From DAOUAE01 sp034433795 (GTDB lineage: Bacteria; Chloroflexota; UBA6077; FW602-bin22; DAOUAE01), in NCBI GenBank assembly GCA_034433795.1, contig DAOUAE010000001.1:1-33527 (forward strand): a stretch of DNA of 33,527 nt, written 5' to 3'. Of the stretch, positions 8,645-16,090 are shown piece by piece (the first letter of the stretch is position 1; the number at the start of each line of letters is the position of its first letter). Both the position numbers and the translations under genes were made by a program. The notes beneath the pieces are model-generated. The model saw only the letters and a program-made list of their open reading frames with translations, made no database searches and was not told the origin of the DNA.

Positions 8645-9633
8645 CCACCGCTCCTGAGCCCGGACCCCGCGGGAGGCCAGGACAGACCCCTTGCGCCCCG
8701 CGCCGGCTTGGCCGGCGGACGTTCGCCCAGGCGGTGCTGACCGGCCTCCTCGCCGGCTGCCGGCCGTGGCCTGTCGGTCCGTCCCGCCAGGGACCATCCG
8801 GCCGTCTCCCTCCCTTCGACGCCGCCCGGGCGTTTGCCGATCTCGAGCGCCAGGTGGCCTTCGGGCCCCGGGTGCCCGGCACCCCGGGCCACGACCGGTG
8901 CCGGGCCTTTCTCGTCGCGACGCTCGGGGCCGCCGTTGACCGCCTCACCCTCCAGCGCTTCACGGTCCAGACCAGCGCCGGTCCTCTCGCTCTGGTGAAC
9001 ATCGTCGGCCAGATCGCCCCCGACCGTCGGCCCCGCGTGCTTCTGTGCGCCCACTGGGACACCCGGCCACGGGCCGAGCGTGACCCTGACCCGGCCCGGC
9101 GGTCTCAGCCTGTTCCCGGCGCCAACGATGGCGCCTCCGGGGTGGCGGTCCTGCTGGAGGTGGCCCGGCAGGTGTCCGGTCTCGCTCTGATGGTCGGCCT
9201 GGATGTCGTCTTCTTCGATGGCGAGGACTGGGGCGAGACGCCGGCGGAGATGTTCCTGGGCTCGCGCTTCTACGCCGCCCACCTGGGTGACCCTCTGCCA
9301 GCCTGGGGACTGCTGCTGGATATGGTGGGCGACCGTGACCTGGTGCTTTACCCCGAAGCCCACTCCCAGGACCGGGCCCCCGCTCTGGTCGACCGGATCT
9401 GGACCCTCGCCCGCGACCTAGGGTACGCCGCTGTCTTCCGCCCCGAGCCCGGGCCGGCCATCCTGGACGATCACCTGCCGTTTCTGGAGCGGGGCATTCC
9501 GGTCATCGATCTCATCGACATCGACTATCCGTACTGGCACACCACCGCCGATACGCCGGAGAAGTGCGCTCCCGCCAGCCTGGCGGTGGTCGGCCAGGTG
9601 GTTCTGGCCGCGTTGCCCCAGCGGGGCTCCTGA
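8641..9633 (+). CDS. M28-family metalloenzyme, glutaminyl-peptide cyclotransferase-like lipoprotein
   Basis: A 330-aa exported zinc enzyme. It starts at the ATG overlapping the deaminase stop, with AGGAGG upstream. The N-terminus has RRLGRRTFAQ followed by a hydrophobic run and the lipobox LAGC (Cys40), so it is a Tat-type or Sec lipoprotein. The catalytic domain shows AHWD (H138, D140), ANDGAS (D163), FFDGEDWG (E195, D196), LLDMVGD, DDHLPFLERGIPVIDLI (H278) and WHTTAD (H300). These fit M28 peptidases, and the DGE-acid, DDHxPFLxRG and WHT phrases are those of glutaminyl cyclases. It may form N-terminal pyroglutamate on exported proteins or act as an aminopeptidase. Sequence alone does not decide which. 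Confidence 0.85.
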   Translation: MTTAPEPGPRGRPGQTPCAPRRLGRRTFAQAVLTGLLAGCRPWPVGPSRQGPSGRLPPFDAARAFADLERQVAFGPRVPGTPGHDRCRAFLVATLGAAVDRLTLQRFTVQTSAGPLALVNIVGQIAPDRRPRVLLCAHWDTRPRAERDPDPARRSQPVPGANDGASGVAVLLEVARQVSGLALMVGLDVVFFDGEDWGETPAEMFLGSRFYAAHLGDPLPAWGLLLDMVGDRDLVLYPEAHSQDRAPALVDRIWTLARDLGYAAVFRPEPGPAILDDHLPFLERGIPVIDLIDIDYPYWHTTADTPEKCAPASLAVVGQVVLAALPQRGS

Positions 9634-9648
9634 GCGGGTGACCCGGTC

Positions 9649-9677
9649 TCGTCAAATCGGCGCCGGTGCGCTACAAT
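9649..9677 (+). promoter_or_regulatory. Promoter of the aldehyde dehydrogenase gene
   Basis: TCGTCA (9649-9654), a 17-nt spacer and TACAAT (9672-9677). The leader to the ATG at 9717 is about 33 nt. Confidence 0.6.
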
Positions 9678-9716
9678 CAGACAGGACACACGGCGAGGCG
9701 CCAAGGAGGAGGTCTG

Positions 9717-11168
9717 ATGCAAACGCTGGTCCAGCAGGCGCAGTTGTACATCAACGGCGAGTGGCGTCCGGCCCGCAGCGGCCGGACCTTTGCCGTGCGG
9801 AACCCGGCCACCCGTGAGGTCATCGCCGAGGTGGCCGACGGCGACCGTGAGGACGCCCGCGCCGCCATCGAGGCGGCCCACGCGGCTTTTCCGGCCTGGG
9901 CGCAGACGCCGGCGGAACAGCGAGCCCGCCTCCTGATGGCGGCGGCCCAGCGCATGCAGGAGCGCCTGGAGGAACTGGCCCGTCTGCTTACTCTGGAGAA
10001 CGGGAAACCGCTGACCGAGTCGCGGGTCGAGGTCCAGGTGGCCGCCGCCTTCCTGCAGTGGAATGCCGAGGAGGCCCGGCGGGTCTACGGTCAGGTGGTG
10101 CCCCCGGCGGCGACGAACCGTCGAGTGCTGGTGCTGCGCCAGCCGGTCGGGGTGGTGGCGGCCATCACCCCCTGGAACTTCCCGGCCAGCATGGTCACCC
10201 GCAAGCTGGGACCGGCGCTGGCGGCTGGCTGCACGGCGGTCCTGCGGCCGGCCCGGGCGACCCCGCTCATCGCCGCAGCCATCTTCCAGATCTTCGACGA
10301 GGTCGGCTTCCCCAAGGGCGTGGTCAATCTGGTCACCGGCACCGATTCGGCCGGGATCGGTGAGGAGTTCGCCACCCACCCGCTGGTGCGCAAACTCACC
10401 TTCACCGGCTCGACCGAGGTCGGCAAGCGGCTCCTGGCCCTGGCCGCTGGCACGGTCAAACGGGTCTCGCTGGAGCTGGGCGGACACGCGCCCTTCATCG
10501 TCTTCGACGACGCCGACCTCGAGCAGGCGGCCCGGGCCGCCATCCTCTCACGCTTCCGCAACGCCGGTCAGACCTGCATCTGCGCCAACCGGCTCTTCGT
10601 GCAGCGGCCGGTGGCCGAGACCTTCGCCCGGCGGGTGGCCGAGCTGGCCAGTCAGTTGCGGGTGGGGAACGGACTGGAGCCCGGCACCGATATCGGACCG
10701 CTCATCGACGAGCGGGGCTTCCAGAAGGTGGTCGAGCACGTCGAGGACGCGGTGGCCAAAGGGGCGGTGGTCCTGACCGGTGGCAAACCGGCCCGGGTCG
10801 ACGGCCTCAAGGGATACTTCTACGAGCCGACCGTCCTGGCCAACGCCCGCCCCGAGATGCGGGTGATGTACGAGGAGACGTTCGGCCCGGTCCTGCCGAT
10901 CATGGCTTTCGACACCGAGGACGAGGCCATCGCCCTGGCCAACGACACGCCGTATGGGCTGGCCGCCTACTTCTTCGCCCGCGACGCCGGCCGGATCTTC
11001 CGGGTGGCCGAGCGGTTGGAGTACGGGATCGTTGGCGTCAACGATCCGCTGCCAACCGGGCCGCACATCCCGTTCGGGGGCTTCAAGGAGAGCGGTCTGG
11101 GCCGCGAGAACGGGAGCGAAGGCATCCTGGAGTTCCTGGAGGTCAAGGCCGTCTCCATCGGTATTTAG
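9717..11168 (+). CDS. gabD: Succinate-semialdehyde-type NAD(P)-dependent aldehyde dehydrogenase
   Basis: A 483-aa cytoplasmic dehydrogenase oxidising an aldehyde, most likely succinate semialdehyde, to the acid. It starts at the ATG behind AAGGAGGAGG. Catalytic residues are N154 (TPWNFPAS), E253 (LELGGHAP) and C287 (GQTCICANR). C289 makes the C-x-C pair known as a redox switch in SSADHs. EETFGPVLP and PFGGFKESGLGREN complete the family picture, and the length equals that of E. coli GabD. The cofactor-binding Lys of the usual KPAE motif is Arg here (R177, LRPARATP), which may affect NADP versus NAD preference. It has its own promoter and a terminator directly after it, so it is a single-gene unit. 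The gabD symbol is by family resemblance. Confidence 0.88.
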   Translation: MQTLVQQAQLYINGEWRPARSGRTFAVRNPATREVIAEVADGDREDARAAIEAAHAAFPAWAQTPAEQRARLLMAAAQRMQERLEELARLLTLENGKPLTESRVEVQVAAAFLQWNAEEARRVYGQVVPPAATNRRVLVLRQPVGVVAAITPWNFPASMVTRKLGPALAAGCTAVLRPARATPLIAAAIFQIFDEVGFPKGVVNLVTGTDSAGIGEEFATHPLVRKLTFTGSTEVGKRLLALAAGTVKRVSLELGGHAPFIVFDDADLEQAARAAILSRFRNAGQTCICANRLFVQRPVAETFARRVAELASQLRVGNGLEPGTDIGPLIDERGFQKVVEHVEDAVAKGAVVLTGGKPARVDGLKGYFYEPTVLANARPEMRVMYEETFGPVLPIMAFDTEDEAIALANDTPYGLAAYFFARDAGRIFRVAERLEYGIVGVNDPLPTGPHIPFGGFKESGLGRENGSEGILEFLEVKAVSIGI

Positions 11169-11188
11169 CGCGGATCCGGCCTCTGTCA

Positions 11189-11221
11189 GGCGCTCCCCAC
11201 GTGGGGAGCGCCTTTTATTTT
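11189..11221 (+). terminator. Strong intrinsic terminator after the aldehyde dehydrogenase
   Basis: A 24-nt perfect palindrome (GGCGCTCCCCAC then its complement, 11189-11212), followed by TTTTATTTTA. It lies 20 nt after the stop. Confidence 0.93.
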
Positions 11222-11804
11222 ATCCGCCTCCTCCGTACCAGGCCAGGCGCCAGGCTCGCAGCTGGGCCTGCTCGGCGGTGAGCAGGGAGACGGTCTCCCG
11301 GGCCTGGTGACGCAGAGGGTCCGGCGCGGTCTCGGCCAGCGGCACGACGACGGTGAGCATCTCGTCGGTGAAGGGCAGAAAGAGGTCGATCCATTCGCGG
11401 TCGAAGGGACGGGCCCACTCCAGCCGGGCCCGGAGTTCTGGCAGGCGGGCGGAGGGGCGGAGCGGGTCGGCGTCGGGGGCAGGCGGCAGGGGGAGACTCT
11501 CTGGGGGGAGAGAACGAAGCAGGTCCTCGCGGGCGGCGATGGCCTGGCGGGCGAACCGGCGGAGCTCGGGGTGTTCGGCCCGCTCCTGGGCGAGGAGAGC
11601 CAGGTCGCGGCCGATGCGAAGGTAGGTGGCGAGGGCGACGGCCGTGGGGGTGACGGTGGGCGAAGGGGAAGGAGGGGCGGCGGGTGGAACAGGTAGACAG
11701 GCGGCAAGAAGGGCCATGGTCAGTCCGAGCGTCAGAACGAGGAGTCGGTGGCCGGGCGGGCCTGCCGATAGATAGGGACTCACCACTCCTCCAGGACTCA
11801 CCAT
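11220..11804 (-). CDS. DUF305-like lipoprotein
   Basis: About 194 aa. A hydrophobic stretch ends in the lipobox LAAC followed by a Pro/Ser/Thr linker, so it is an exported lipoprotein. The rest has two helical repeats: AEHPELRRFARQAIAAREDLL, and later ETAPDPLRHQARETVSLLTAEQ. The ERAEHPELR phrase resembles DUF305 ferritin-like proteins, but the usual metal-binding His pair (the HH of the DUF305 MIPHH motif) is absent. The start is uncertain. The ATG at 11804 is one option, two adjacent GTGs behind GGAGGA about 25-30 nt downstream are another, and the frame is open to 11849. It lies between the dehydrogenase terminator and a Xer-like gene. Confidence 0.7.
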   Translation of the reverse strand: MVSPGGVVSPYLSAGPPGHRLLVLTLGLTMALLAACLPVPPAAPPSPSPTVTPTAVALATYLRIGRDLALLAQERAEHPELRRFARQAIAAREDLLRSLPPESLPLPPAPDADPLRPSARLPELRARLEWARPFDREWIDLFLPFTDEMLTVVVPLAETAPDPLRHQARETVSLLTAEQAQLRAWRLAWYGGGG

Positions 11805-11885
11805 CGACCGGAAGAAAGAGGCAGGAGACGTGCCTGGCCCGCAGGTCACCGCAACCGGGGTAGCCGGCCTCAGCGGGCGAACCTC

Positions 11886-12926
11886 TCAGCCACCGGGGCC
11901 GAGGCCCTGGTCCGCGGTCAGCGGGCCGGCGGCTTCAGCCAGCCGCCGGTACTGGGGCAGAATCGTCTCGGCGCTCGGCGGCGCCAGTCCCAGAAGGTCG
12001 AGGAGCGCGCGGTCGTGGGCGGCCCGGGCGGCGGCGCGGTCGGCCGGGTGGGTCAGGGATGCCTCCCGGGCCAGACAGCGCCGGAGGAAGGCGACCGCGA
12101 AGGTGTTGCGCAGGTCCTGGGCGCTGACCGGGCGGGTGATGCCGGCCTGCCGGGCGTAGTGTTTCAACCGCCAGTCGAGCGTGCGGACCGGAACCGCGAA
12201 GAGCCAGAGACCCGGTTGGGTGGCCAGATGGCGGGCCAGAAGCGGTTGGAGGCGTGGGTCGAGCGGGACGACGCGATCACGGCCGGCCCGGCTGGCTCGC
12301 CGGCGCCGGACGATAAGGTGCGGACGGGGCGGCTCGAGGACGACATCGTGGCGCTGCAGGGCCAGGGCCTCGCTGACCTTGAGTCCGGCGTAGAGGAAGA
12401 CGCCGATGAGGGCGGCCCAGAAAGCATCGTCCTGGGCGACAGCGAGGAGGCGCTCGACCTCGGCGTCGGTCAGAATCTCCGGCAGGGGCTCGGTGAAAGA
12501 GGGATAGAGGAGAGCGGCGGCCGGATCGTGCGGGATCAGGCCGCGGGCGGTCAGGTAGGCGAAGTAGTTTTTGTAGGTGGTGATCTTGCGGTCGATGGTC
12601 TTGAGGGCCGCTCCCCGCTGGCGCAGCTGGCCCAGGACGAGGGCCAGGTCGGCGGTGGTGAAGGCGGTCAGCGGGCGGTCGGGGTAGAAGGCGGCCAGTT
12701 GCCGCAGGTCGCTGAGGAAGACGCGGACGGTGGCCGGGGCCTTCTGCGCGCCGACGAGATAGGCAGCGTAATCGGTGAGGGTGGCGGTGATGGTCAGGGG
12801 CGTGGAGGCTGACGGTGGAGAGAGGCGACGGGAACGGGCCGGCGGGGGCGGCGGTGGGGGAAGATCGGGGAAAAGGGGGAGCTGGACGAAGTCGCCGGTC
12901 GCCGGCGACGGTGGCACCCGAGCCAT
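11886..12926 (-). CDS. Xer-like tyrosine recombinase with degenerate active site
   Basis: A 346-aa protein with a Pro-rich N-terminal tail (about 1-45), a SAM-like core-binding domain (about 47-140) and a tyrosine recombinase catalytic fold (about 150-315). The fold is recognised by LTDAEVERLL, LYAGLKVSEALAL, RVVPLD and SAQDLRNTFAVAFL. Of the canonical R-H-R-H-Y set, the first Arg is Lys173 and the box II His is Gln250. The box II Arg253 remains, the third His is Leu294 and the Tyr is probably 306. A 25-residue insertion lies between box II and the Tyr. Cleavage activity is therefore doubtful, and it may only bind DNA or act as a partner. The start ATG follows GGGGAGGAG. The gene is intact, unlike the integrase remnant near 32.2 kb. 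Confidence 0.85.
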   Translation of the reverse strand: MARVPPSPATGDFVQLPLFPDLPPPPPPPARSRRLSPPSASTPLTITATLTDYAAYLVGAQKAPATVRVFLSDLRQLAAFYPDRPLTAFTTADLALVLGQLRQRGAALKTIDRKITTYKNYFAYLTARGLIPHDPAAALLYPSFTEPLPEILTDAEVERLLAVAQDDAFWAALIGVFLYAGLKVSEALALQRHDVVLEPPRPHLIVRRRRASRAGRDRVVPLDPRLQPLLARHLATQPGLWLFAVPVRTLDWRLKHYARQAGITRPVSAQDLRNTFAVAFLRRCLAREASLTHPADRAAARAAHDRALLDLLGLAPPSAETILPQYRRLAEAAGPLTADQGLGPGG

Positions 12927-12929
12927 CAC

Positions 12930-13116
12930 TCCTCCCCACAGATGTCTCCCGTGACTTTATATAACATGCCTGTCAAGCCCCAGGGAGACCGGCTGTCCGG
13001 CCGCGGCGGCCCTCTCTGCCGATAGCCATGTCGACCGGGCCCCGGCAGAAGCCAGCGCCGCCCGCCGGCTGCTGTGCGACTGCACACTCCCTCCCGCCGG
13101 GGAGCAGCCGGCACGC
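12930..13116. other. Intergenic region with long inverted repeat
   Basis: A divergent intergenic stretch between the Xer-like gene and the SBP56 gene. It has an AT-rich spot at 12956-12966 and a minus-strand TTGACA at 12976-12971 without a well-spaced -10. Its main structure is the inverted repeat at 13064-13112. No small gene was seen. Confidence 0.5.
13064..13112. repeat. 10-bp perfect inverted repeat upstream of the SBP56 promoter
   Basis: GCCGGCTGCT (13064-13073) and AGCAGCCGGC (13103-13112) are exact complements separated by 29 nt. The loop holds a further small hairpin, GTGC-GACT-GCAC (13074-13085). The second arm ends 4 nt before the -35 box. It may be a regulator-binding pair of half-sites or a cruciform. 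Confidence 0.6.
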
Positions 13117-13146
13117 TTGACAGGCCGATCGCCGGGAGAGTATGAT
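13117..13146 (+). promoter_or_regulatory. Strong promoter of the SBP56 gene
   Basis: TTGACA (13117-13122), an 18-nt spacer and TATGAT (13141-13146). The leader to the ATG at 13236 is about 83 nt. Confidence 0.85.
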
Positions 13147-13235
13147 GGGAAAAGTTCAGGTTCTCGATCAGCGAAGTCCGTTTCTGCCCGGACGGCTGAT
13201 CCCGGCACCGGTGATTTCCTTCAAGGAGGAGCCCC

Positions 13236-14621
13236 ATGGGCCTGCCGTTGACCGTCGACCCGTCGTTCTTCCCCTCGCCCCGGCTGGCGGCCCAGGCGCC
13301 GCCGGAGAGGCTGGCCTACGTGGCCGGCCTTTACGTTGGTGTCGGACGGCCAGACTTTCTGGCGGTGGTCGACGTGGACCCGGACTCGCCGACCTACAGC
13401 CAGATCGTCGGCCGCGTCGACCTGCCGCATATCGGCGACGAACTCCACCACTTCGGCTGGAACGCCTGCAGTTCGGCCCTCTGTCCCTCCGCTCATCCCC
13501 ATCTGGAGCGGCGCTACCTGATCGTGCCCGGGCTGCGCTCCTCGCGCATCGCTATCATCGACACCAAGCCCGATCCCCGTGGGCCGCGCCTGGTGAAGGT
13601 CATTGAGGGAAGCGAGGTTGCCCGCCGGGCCGGTTACACCCGGCTTCACACCGTTCACTGCGGTCCCGACGCCATCTATATCTCCGCCCTGGGCAGCGCC
13701 GAGGGCGGCGGCCCCGGCGGCGTTCTCCTCCTCGACCACGACACCTTCGAGGTCCTGGGCCGCTGGGAGATCGACCGTGGCCCGCAGTTCCTGGCCTACG
13801 ATTTCTTCTGGCACATCGCCCAGGACGTGGCCGTGAGCAGTGAGTGGGCGACGCCCGATATTTTTGAAAATGGGCTGCGTCTGGAGGACCTGCTGAACAA
13901 ACGCTTCGGCCACCGCCTGCATTTCTGGGACCTGCGGCGCCGGCGCCACCTGGCGACCGTCGATCTGGGTGAGGAGAACCAAATGGTGCTGGAGCTGCGG
14001 CCGGCCCACGACCCGACTCGCCTCTACGGCTTCGTCAACACAGTCATCAACCTCACCAACCTCGCCAGCGGGATCTGGGTCTGGTACCGCGAGAACGGCG
14101 CCTGGCGGGCCCGTCAGGTCATCGAGATCCCGGCGGTCGCCGCCGATCCTGCCACCCTGCCGCCGCCGCTCCAGCCCGTGGGCATGGTGCCGCCGCTGGT
14201 CACCGACATCGATCTTTCGGTTGATGACCGGTTTCTCTACGTCTCCTGCTGGGGCACCGGCGAGCTGCGTCAGTATGATGTGCGCGACCCCTTCGCCCCC
14301 AAACTGACGGGCCTGGTCCAGCTGGGCGGGATCGCGCACCGGGCCGCTCATCCGAGCGGCCGGCCGCTCAGTGGGGCGCCGCAGATGGTTGAGATCAGTC
14401 GGGATGGTCGGCGGGTCTACGTCACCAACTCGCTCTACAGCACCTGGGACGACCAGTTCTATCCGGAGGGGATCCGTGGCTGGCTGGTGCGGCTGAACGC
14501 CGAGCCGTCGGGCGGGCTCCGGGTGGACCCGGAGTTCCTGGTCGACTTTGGGGAGGCGCGCGCCCACCAGGTGCGCCTCCAGGGAGGCGACGCCTCCTCG
14601 GACACCTACTGCTTCCCCTAG
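13236..14621 (+). CDS. Selenium-binding protein SBP56 / methanethiol oxidase family
   Basis: A 461-aa beta-propeller of the SELENBP1/MtoX family. Characterised members are copper enzymes oxidising methanethiol to formaldehyde, hydrogen sulfide and hydrogen peroxide. Diagnostic stretches are HHFGWNACSS (71-80), RLHTVHCGPDAIYISALG (from 137), SEWATP, VSCWGTGELRQYD, and GAPQMVEISRDGRRVYVTNS with LYSTWDDQFYP. The conserved His residues that bind copper in this family are present in the HH and HTVH motifs. There is no signal peptide, so it is probably cytoplasmic. The start ATG has AAGGAGGAG 5 nt upstream. No SCO1 or MauG gene, which accompany mtoX in some proteobacteria, is adjacent. The family name reflects history and does not show selenium use. 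Confidence 0.92.
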   Translation: MGLPLTVDPSFFPSPRLAAQAPPERLAYVAGLYVGVGRPDFLAVVDVDPDSPTYSQIVGRVDLPHIGDELHHFGWNACSSALCPSAHPHLERRYLIVPGLRSSRIAIIDTKPDPRGPRLVKVIEGSEVARRAGYTRLHTVHCGPDAIYISALGSAEGGGPGGVLLLDHDTFEVLGRWEIDRGPQFLAYDFFWHIAQDVAVSSEWATPDIFENGLRLEDLLNKRFGHRLHFWDLRRRRHLATVDLGEENQMVLELRPAHDPTRLYGFVNTVINLTNLASGIWVWYRENGAWRARQVIEIPAVAADPATLPPPLQPVGMVPPLVTDIDLSVDDRFLYVSCWGTGELRQYDVRDPFAPKLTGLVQLGGIAHRAAHPSGRPLSGAPQMVEISRDGRRVYVTNSLYSTWDDQFYPEGIRGWLVRLNAEPSGGLRVDPEFLVDFGEARAHQVRLQGGDASSDTYCFP

Positions 14622-14763
14622 ACCATGGCGCCGTCTGAGGGTGTCCCGCAAACCGCTCTCAGCCAGGGACCGACCGCGCGCGATCCGGATGACCAGCGCC
14701 GGCCGCCAGGGGTCGGGTCTCTGTGAGCGGCCCGGCCGCGCCCGGTGCGGAGGGGAGAGCGTC

Positions 14764-15384
14764 GTGCCCGAGGTCCTGACGCACGGTTCCTGGCTGACCC
14801 CGGCCCTGCTGGGGGCCTTCCACGGGCTGAACCCGGCGATGGGCTGGCTCTTCGCCGTCTTCCTGGCGCTCCAGCGTCAGCGCCAGCGGGCGCTCTGGCT
14901 GGCGCTGGTGCCGATCACGCTCGGCCACGGGGCGGCGGTCGCCGGCGTGGCCGGCCTGGTCGTTCTGGCCCGGTCCACACTCCCGCTGGAGCCGGTCCGG
15001 TGGGGGACAGCCGGGCTGCTCCTGATCTGGGGGCTGGCCCGTCTCTGGCGCGGGCTCCGCGGCCCCCGCTGGGTCGGGCTGAACGTCGGCTACGGCGACC
15101 TCGCCTGGTGGTCCCTGCTTATGGCGACCGCGCACGGGAGCGGTCTGATGCTGGCGCCGCTGGTCCTGGGGCTGACCACGGCCGACACGGCGCTGGGACT
15201 GGTGGCTGTGCACAGTCTGGCCATGCTGGGCGTGATGGCAGTGGTCGCCTGGCTGGTCTACGCCCGGCTGGGGGTGGTCATCCTGCGACGCTTCTGGGTC
15301 AACGTCGACCTCCTCTGGGCGCTGGCGCTCTGCGGTGCGGGAGGGCTTTCCCTGGGCGGACTGGCACTGGGGCCGGCCCATTGA
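14764..15384 (+). CDS. Unknown polytopic membrane protein with intramembrane His motifs
   Basis: A 206-aa protein with about six hydrophobic helices. It starts at a GTG behind GGAGGGGAGAG; the frame is open upstream but without a better site. Histidines sit in Gly-rich membrane motifs: FHGLNPAMGW (H20), ITLGHGAAVAG (H55) and MATAHGSGLML (H124), with H150 further on. This pattern recalls metal or small-molecule transporters of the NicO/CcdA-like fold, but I do not recognise the family with certainty. It follows the SBP56 gene by 142 nt on the same strand. Copper or sulfur-compound handling is possible but is inference only. Confidence 0.75.
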   Translation: MPEVLTHGSWLTPALLGAFHGLNPAMGWLFAVFLALQRQRQRALWLALVPITLGHGAAVAGVAGLVVLARSTLPLEPVRWGTAGLLLIWGLARLWRGLRGPRWVGLNVGYGDLAWWSLLMATAHGSGLMLAPLVLGLTTADTALGLVAVHSLAMLGVMAVVAWLVYARLGVVILRRFWVNVDLLWALALCGAGGLSLGGLALGPAH

Positions 15385-15469
15385 GAGGCGAAGGGTGGCC
15401 TCCCTGGCCCATCAGCCTGTCGCCCGGCGGTCGGTCCGGCAGACCGGACGGTGAGAGAGCGTATTAGCA

Positions 15470-15910
15470 TCAGGGGGAGCCGGGGGCCGCCGGCGTTGTG
15501 GTCGGTGTGGGACGTGGCGAGGGCGTCGGGCCGAACGGAGGCCCTGACCGTGGGGTCGGCGAGGGCCTCGGGGTGATGACCAGGATATAGGGGGTGCGAG
15601 TCGGCGAGGGCAGCGGGGTCCGGGTCGGCCGGAACCGGGGCGGCTCGGGCGCGGGTGTCGGGGTGACGGTCGGGGTCGGGGATGGGGTCCGGACCTCCGG
15701 GGACGGCGTGGGAGTGGCAAAGAACAGATCGGGTGTTGGGGTGGACGTTGGCGTCGGCGGCGGCGTGGGGGTGACGGTCGCCCGGGTGCTGACCACCACC
15801 ACCGGCGCTCCGGCACTCGTCGGCGTGAGGGTGGCCGGTGGAGTGCCACCTGTCCCACATCCCAGGCCGAGAAGCCCGACCACCACCAGCAGTCGTCCCG
15901 CCCGCACCAT
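15470..15910 (-). CDS. Pro/Thr-rich low-complexity lipoprotein
   Basis: A 146-aa protein with a signal peptide ending in the lipobox LGLGC (Cys18). Almost all of the mature part is PTPTP-, PSPTP- and TRTP-type repeats, broken by short hydrophobic islands such as APVVVVST and PYILVIT. There is no globular domain. It may be a cell-wall spanning or surface spacer protein and a likely substrate for O-glycosylation. Function unknown. Neighbouring exported proteins in this window carry the same linker type. The low complexity makes the reading frame less certain, but the signal peptide supports it. Confidence 0.65.
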   Translation of the reverse strand: MVRAGRLLVVVGLLGLGCGTGGTPPATLTPTSAGAPVVVVSTRATVTPTPPPTPTSTPTPDLFFATPTPSPEVRTPSPTPTVTPTPAPEPPRFRPTRTPLPSPTRTPYILVITPRPSPTPRSGPPFGPTPSPRPTPTTTPAAPGSP

Positions 15911-15966
15911 GCCCTTGACGCTCCGACGCGCTGCTCCCGCTGTGGTCTGGACTGTGCGCCGGGGTC

Positions 15967-15995
15967 AATATAGCCGGAGAGCGCGCCAACGGGAA
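15967..15995 (-). promoter_or_regulatory. Possible promoter of the Pro/Thr-rich lipoprotein
   Basis: Minus-strand TATATT (15972-15967) with TTCCCG (15995-15990) 17 nt upstream. It is arranged back to back with the DUF4446 promoter. Confidence 0.4.
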
Positions 15996-16003
15996 GACCG
16001 GAC

Positions 16004-16032
16004 TTGCCGGTGGCCCCGGCCGGCGCTACAAT
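16004..16032 (+). promoter_or_regulatory. Promoter of the DUF4446 gene
   Basis: TTGCCG (16004-16009), a 17-nt spacer and TACAAT (16027-16032). The leader to the GTG at 16091 is about 52 nt. Confidence 0.65.
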
Positions 16033-16090
16033 CCCTCCAGCATCCCCTGGCTCCCACGCCGGTGGAGACCGGGAACGCGGAGGGGTGGCG

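Noticed and set aside
12956..12976. Promoter for the Xer-like gene from TTGACA and TATAAA on the minus strand
   Set aside because: The hexamers are only 9 nt apart, too close for a sigma-70-type promoter, and no other partner box at 16-18 nt was found.
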